Below are positions 60,601-64,000 of a stretch of 64,000 bases of DNA, one piece after another. The notes under the pieces are model-generated. The model made no database searches and was not told the origin of the DNA. It worked only from the letters and a program-made list of their open reading frames with translations. The first letter of the stretch is position 1. Each line of letters starts with the position of its first letter. The position numbers and the translations under genes were made by a program. The DNA comes from Mortierella sp. BCC40632. Lineage: Eukaryota > Mortierellomycota > Mortierellomycetes > Mortierellales > Mortierellaceae. The stretch lies in NCBI GenBank assembly GCA_011634665.1, contig WAEK01000007.1, positions 1,138,001 to 1,202,000 of the forward strand, written 5' to 3'.

Positions 60601-62015
60601 ATCATACTTCAATTGTCGCCGTCAACATTGACTCACCGTTACGCATGTATCCTCACAGTCGAGGAACAGAATGTGCCACTGCTGCCTTGACTTCTTCAAC
60701 TAGTGCCGCCAATACTCCTAGCACGGCAGGTATTGGAAACACGGTCCTGGGCACGCCACTAGGACTCCAATCTTCTTCTGGCGCTGCTAGTGGCTCAGCA
60801 GCGACCTCAACACCGGATAGCTCATCTACTCTTGCGACCCCAACGAGTGCTGGAGGCTATGGAGGTGCTGGACTTGGCATAGGAATGGCAGGATCTACTG
60901 GTGGTGTAGGTGGAGCCAACATGAGTTCACAGAATGGAGGCAGTATGGCAGGTATTGGTGGTATTGGTGGGCATGAAACTCTGGAGAATAGTGCAGGACA
61001 GGTCTATGCCATGATCCTAAACCATAGAATGCCCCTCATCATGAACCGACAAGAGGCTGGCTTCTCATTTACAGAAGTTCCCGACGATGGAGAAGGCGCC
61101 GACGATGCCGGAGCGAAGTCTTCAAAGGATACCATGGAGGATGCTAAGATGATGACTCCTGTTGCAGACCAAGATCAGGAGATGGATATGAACGACCTGC
61201 CAGAAGAAGGCGAGCTGTTGATACTTGAGCCCAGTACGGCGTACCCCTCAGGGGCAGGCTCTGGCTCTTCACGAGCGCCTGTGAAGCCGGTAAACAAGCG
61301 GGAGCTCGTTGGAAAGGACGTAATTGTGCCTTTAGCAACAGGATATTTGATTCAAGCTCCGGCCCAGTCGAACACGGTCATTCGCGAAAGGCATTGCCTT
61401 GAATCACTCGGAGTTGAAGTACATTTGCTTCACCTGCAACGCGTTTCGAACAGACCTGCAAGTGAGGCAACAGCATCCTCCGAGGCAACCAAACTTGGTA
61501 GTGGCCATCCCAACTCTTCCAACACTACACCATCTACAGGGGCCCCCTCCCCTTTCCAACAGCATACATCATCTGCTTATCACCTCCATCGCCAGATGCC
61601 CCCGTCTCCCACGACTCCTTATTCAGGTGGAGGACTCAGGACCTATCAACCAGTGCAGCAGCAACCTACTACATCTCAACTGCTTGCTGGGGCATCTCCA
61701 TCTCTGTCAATGTCAATGTCACCTGCATCCTCGTCATCTCCAACACTCTTTATGGGTAGTCACCAACAAGGAGGCCAAATTAATGTTGTGAGTGGAAGCT
61801 CTGGTAGTATTGGCTACAATGGTGCCTTTGGTCCAACGGCCACACCCATTGTCAAGCCAACCGTTGCTTTGAACACCACAAGGGAGATTCTGAGACAGTT
61901 CCACGCATTGTCGTATCTCTCCATGTCGCCTGTTCAGACCAACTGTCTACCAAACCATTTGATTTTGCTGGAACGATTGTCAAGAGTACTGCTACTTGTC
62001 CAAGATACACACTAG
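54616..62015 (+). CDS. MED13: Mediator subunit 13 (CDK8 kinase module)
   Basis: Nine exons (54616-54654, 54761-55169, 55374-55530, 55637-55750, 55853-55992, 56112-57066, 57206-57413, 57533-59090, 59197-62015) encode 2132 aa. MED13/Ssn2 links the CDK8 module to core Mediator. The 13-codon first exon (ending PTNIISI) joins SELSTFRYTRYTYS, resembling the start of other fungal MED13 proteins. Next come ERELWVFWLNDQS, LSCTLSLYLTSSNLVFQP and KVILSPHGTPAVLKTE of the N-terminal domain. A Gln-rich stretch lies at about 441-470 and an acidic DWEVTKDDFSFFDQ precedes the long Ser/Thr-rich linker. Exon 9 holds the Argonaute-like MID/PIWI part, e.g. VIYMVNPFSHSAGYFDLCR (about 1432) and LHVGYGFSLDGRWLACVW (about 1565), with Ser/Gly-rich inserts. 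The acceptor of exon 3 could also be 12 bp earlier (in frame). The stop is in the last exon at LLLVQDTH. Confidence 0.93.
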
Positions 62016-62115
62016 ACCTAGAGATTAGTCTACCTCCTTCCTCCTCCACTCTTTTGATCATAAAAAAAGGCAAAAAAACCTATCCATTTTAATTCACTTT
62101 CATACGCTCTGTTCC
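62016..62115. other. Convergent spacer MED13 / GST
   Basis: Only 100 bp separate the MED13 and GST stop codons, so their 3' untranslated regions must be very short or overlap in antisense. Confidence 0.6.
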
Positions 62116-63008
62116 CTATGGGACAATCCCGCTTGTTGGATGGAAGCTGTTGTAATGACCTTTCCATTCGGGCAACTCGCTGATAACCTTTTCCAGTTTT
62201 CGGAGTGGATGTGGCTCCTCACCGTCTTGAATATTCTCCTTTGTCCAGCCTTTCAGATCAATCTTGTAGCCAAGGACATCGATCAATCGGATCCAGTGTA
62301 CCATGGCTAGATCAGCATAGGAAACCGTTTCACCAAAATAATGTCCATTGTTTCCATTCTTGATCAACCAACGTGTATGACTCTCCAAGAATCTGGGCAA
62401 AACTTTTTCTTCAAAGGTCTTGCGTTTCTCTGGACTTGAGTCGAAGCAATAAGGGTAATGTTCCAGGTAGATATTCAAAGCAACAGACTTGTTGAGGGCT
62501 GCTTCTTCGGGAGTGGATCCAAGAAATCCAAGTTTTTCAGCTAGGTATTGCTGGAGAAGGTCATTTCCCGTTTCGGAATTTGTTAGTTCTGGGTCTATAC
62601 CACTTGGAAGACGATTCTTTTTATTTTTATTATTATTGTTGCTGTTGTTATTATTCTTACCTCGATGGCCATCGCCTCGGCAAGCTCAAAAGTCGATCCA
62701 TCAGGACGTGTCTCGATCAAGACGGGAACGAGACCAAAAGGATAATCAGCTCTGTTATTGGCAATCTCTTCGTTCGTCACGAACAAGTTTGTGTATTGGG
62801 CACCTGAGAGATGGAGAAGACTGCGTACCAGAGCTATTAAAAAAAAAAAAAGACAGTAGTCCAGAAGTTAAGAGACCATGGACAAGGGAATTCGGTTAGA
62901 TGAGAGAGAGATGACCAGCAGATTGGACGCGTATTTACCGGCACGACCCTGGTAACCCATATACTTGACAACGTAGGTCGAAGAGTCTTTGGATTGAGGA
63001 AGCGTCAT
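62116..63008 (-). CDS. Glutathione S-transferase
   Basis: Three exons (63008-62939, 62833-62661, 62550-62116) encode 225 aa, a normal GST length. The thioredoxin-like N-domain reads STYVVKYMGYQGRAALVRSL, where the Tyr near the start of the first strand could activate glutathione, then FGLVPVLIE with the cis-Pro, and FELAEAMAIEQYLAEKLGFL with the Glu-Ala pair that contacts glutathione. The helical C-domain includes HYFGETVSYADLAMVHWI, the N-capping box with its Asp. Overall closest to sigma-like fungal GSTs; the role is conjugation of electrophiles or peroxides in the cytosol. The ATG at 63008 was chosen over an upstream in-frame ATG because MTLPQSKDSSTY gives the standard N-terminal length. 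The intron joins restore GRAALVRS and AIEQYLAEK. Confidence 0.93.
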
Positions 63009-64000
63009 TGTGCAGGAATGTAAGGATTGTGGAGGAGAGAGGTTGTGAAGATGTGGTTTTTCTTTTGGTGGTTGACCTGGTAAAGTGAGATTAATATGTA
63101 ACACCTTTAGGGAGGGGTTCTTTTATACTTTTCAGGGTTGGCCACAGACTGTCTAACCTTGTCATAGATGATTGGATATCGATCACGCCGCCTCGTCGAA
63201 TCCATGGAAAGAAGGGCACGCCGTGTTCCTCCCCTCCCTCCCAAACACATACACAAACACGCAAAGTGGGGAGAATTGAGTTGACAATGTTGCCACGAAA
63301 ACGTGATGACCATTTGTGGATGTGTCAATCGAAGAGCGTCAGGACAGGGTCAAGGCGCCCACGCCCGCGGGAGGTTTTTTTAAACCCTGTCCAGTTGTCC
63401 AGTTGGCTCAGCGCTCCCCTTGCATCAGCTAGAGCGAGAAGAAAAGGGGTTCTAAGACGCTGAGCAAGGCAGACGGGGGACATGATTGGTCGGAGAATGC
63501 AGGCTATGTAAAATGTCATTTTAACCTTCAGGTCCTGGACGTGTTTATCCGCGCCTTGTGTCTCTCTAAAATTACTTTGGCTGGAACCCAAGATGGTAAT
63601 GACTGTCCAACGGTCAGGGGTCTAGCTGGATAGAAAACGGCAGGCGTCCCATCCACACGACTGTGCTCTCTTTTTTTCTTCCTTCTTTACGCCCACTCTC
63701 TCATTCTCTTCCTCTTCCGCCTCTTCCTCCGTCTCTTCCTCCTCCTCCGTCTCCTCCTCCTCTTCCTCACTCTCGGTTACTCCATTCCTGCTGGCAGGCC
63801 TTCCCGAGACCAGGTACCGCCTCAATGGGATCTCTAATGCAACGAATGCCATTCACTGATGCTGACTCCATCCTTACAAAAGTGCTCATCACTAATCTCC
63901 TCCTCCTCGTCTTCCATGCTCAGTTTCCAGTTTCGTCTCCTCTCCTGACTTGCTCCTTTCCTCGCCCTTTTTCACTTTTCTTTGCTTTTTTTTTCTCCCG
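63009..64000. other. Upstream region of GST, no supported gene
   Basis: About 1 kb. A 76-codon frame at 63622-63852 (minus) is mostly Glu runs from a TCC/TTC-rich stretch and is not credible alone. The CT-rich end of the window may be the leader of a gene that starts beyond it. Confidence 0.5.

Noticed and set aside
1..64000. CRISPR arrays, prokaryotic operons, tRNA or rRNA genes
   Set aside because: No spaced direct repeats of CRISPR type, genes are intron-rich, and I saw no convincing tRNA A/B boxes or rRNA sequence by eye; a tRNA covariance scan would settle the last point.

Overview
The window is eukaryotic and fungal. Genes are split by short introns (mostly about 70-130 bp) with GT..AG ends and CTAAC-like branch points. 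The set includes fungal-type proteins such as a BMT6-like 25S rRNA methyltransferase, a proteinase-K-like subtilisin pair and a 13-exon Srb8/MED12. Gene style and mixed base composition suggest an early-diverging fungus, most likely Mucoromycota (Mortierella-like). That placement is inference and was not tested.

Layout. 0.46-3.1 kb: a membrane-anchored N-formylglutamate-amidohydrolase-like protein (+). 3.53-11.52 kb: a very large inverted repeat with two arms of about 3.8 kb around a 369-bp unique loop. It has no recognisable gene and is packed with mirrored GAA/TTC, GGA/TCC and polypurine/polypyrimidine tracts. 11.8-23.1 kb: housekeeping genes in two divergent pairs: UTP25 (-) with a BMT6-like rRNA methyltransferase (+), and the tRNA dimethylallyltransferase MOD5 (-) with the V-ATPase subunit VPH1 (+). 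23.3-25.1 kb: an MFS sugar transporter (-), followed by about 7.4 kb with no gene I can support. 32.4-35.3 kb: an unknown protein built from two copies of one domain, and the complex I subunit NDUFS6. 38.1-42.6 kb: two secreted S8 subtilisins in tandem. 42.9-43.9 kb: an RraA-like protein (-). 44.3-62.0 kb: MED12 and MED13, the two giant subunits of the Mediator CDK8 kinase module, on the same strand with only an UNC93-like membrane protein (-) between them. 62.1-63.0 kb: a glutathione S-transferase (-).

Functional groupings: ribosome biogenesis (UTP25 + BMT6-like, shared 303-bp promoter), tRNA modification, vacuolar acidification, extracellular proteolysis (subtilisins) and sugar uptake, respiration (NDUFS6), and transcriptional control (MED12 + MED13). 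The exon models were worked out by hand; each multi-exon CDS keeps an open frame across its joins and gives a length typical of its family.

The least ordinary parts are the 8-kb palindrome, the MED12-MED13 linkage, a sharply bounded near-identity block between the two subtilisins that ends at an intron, and hairpin/palindrome/short-ORF structure immediately upstream of MED13.
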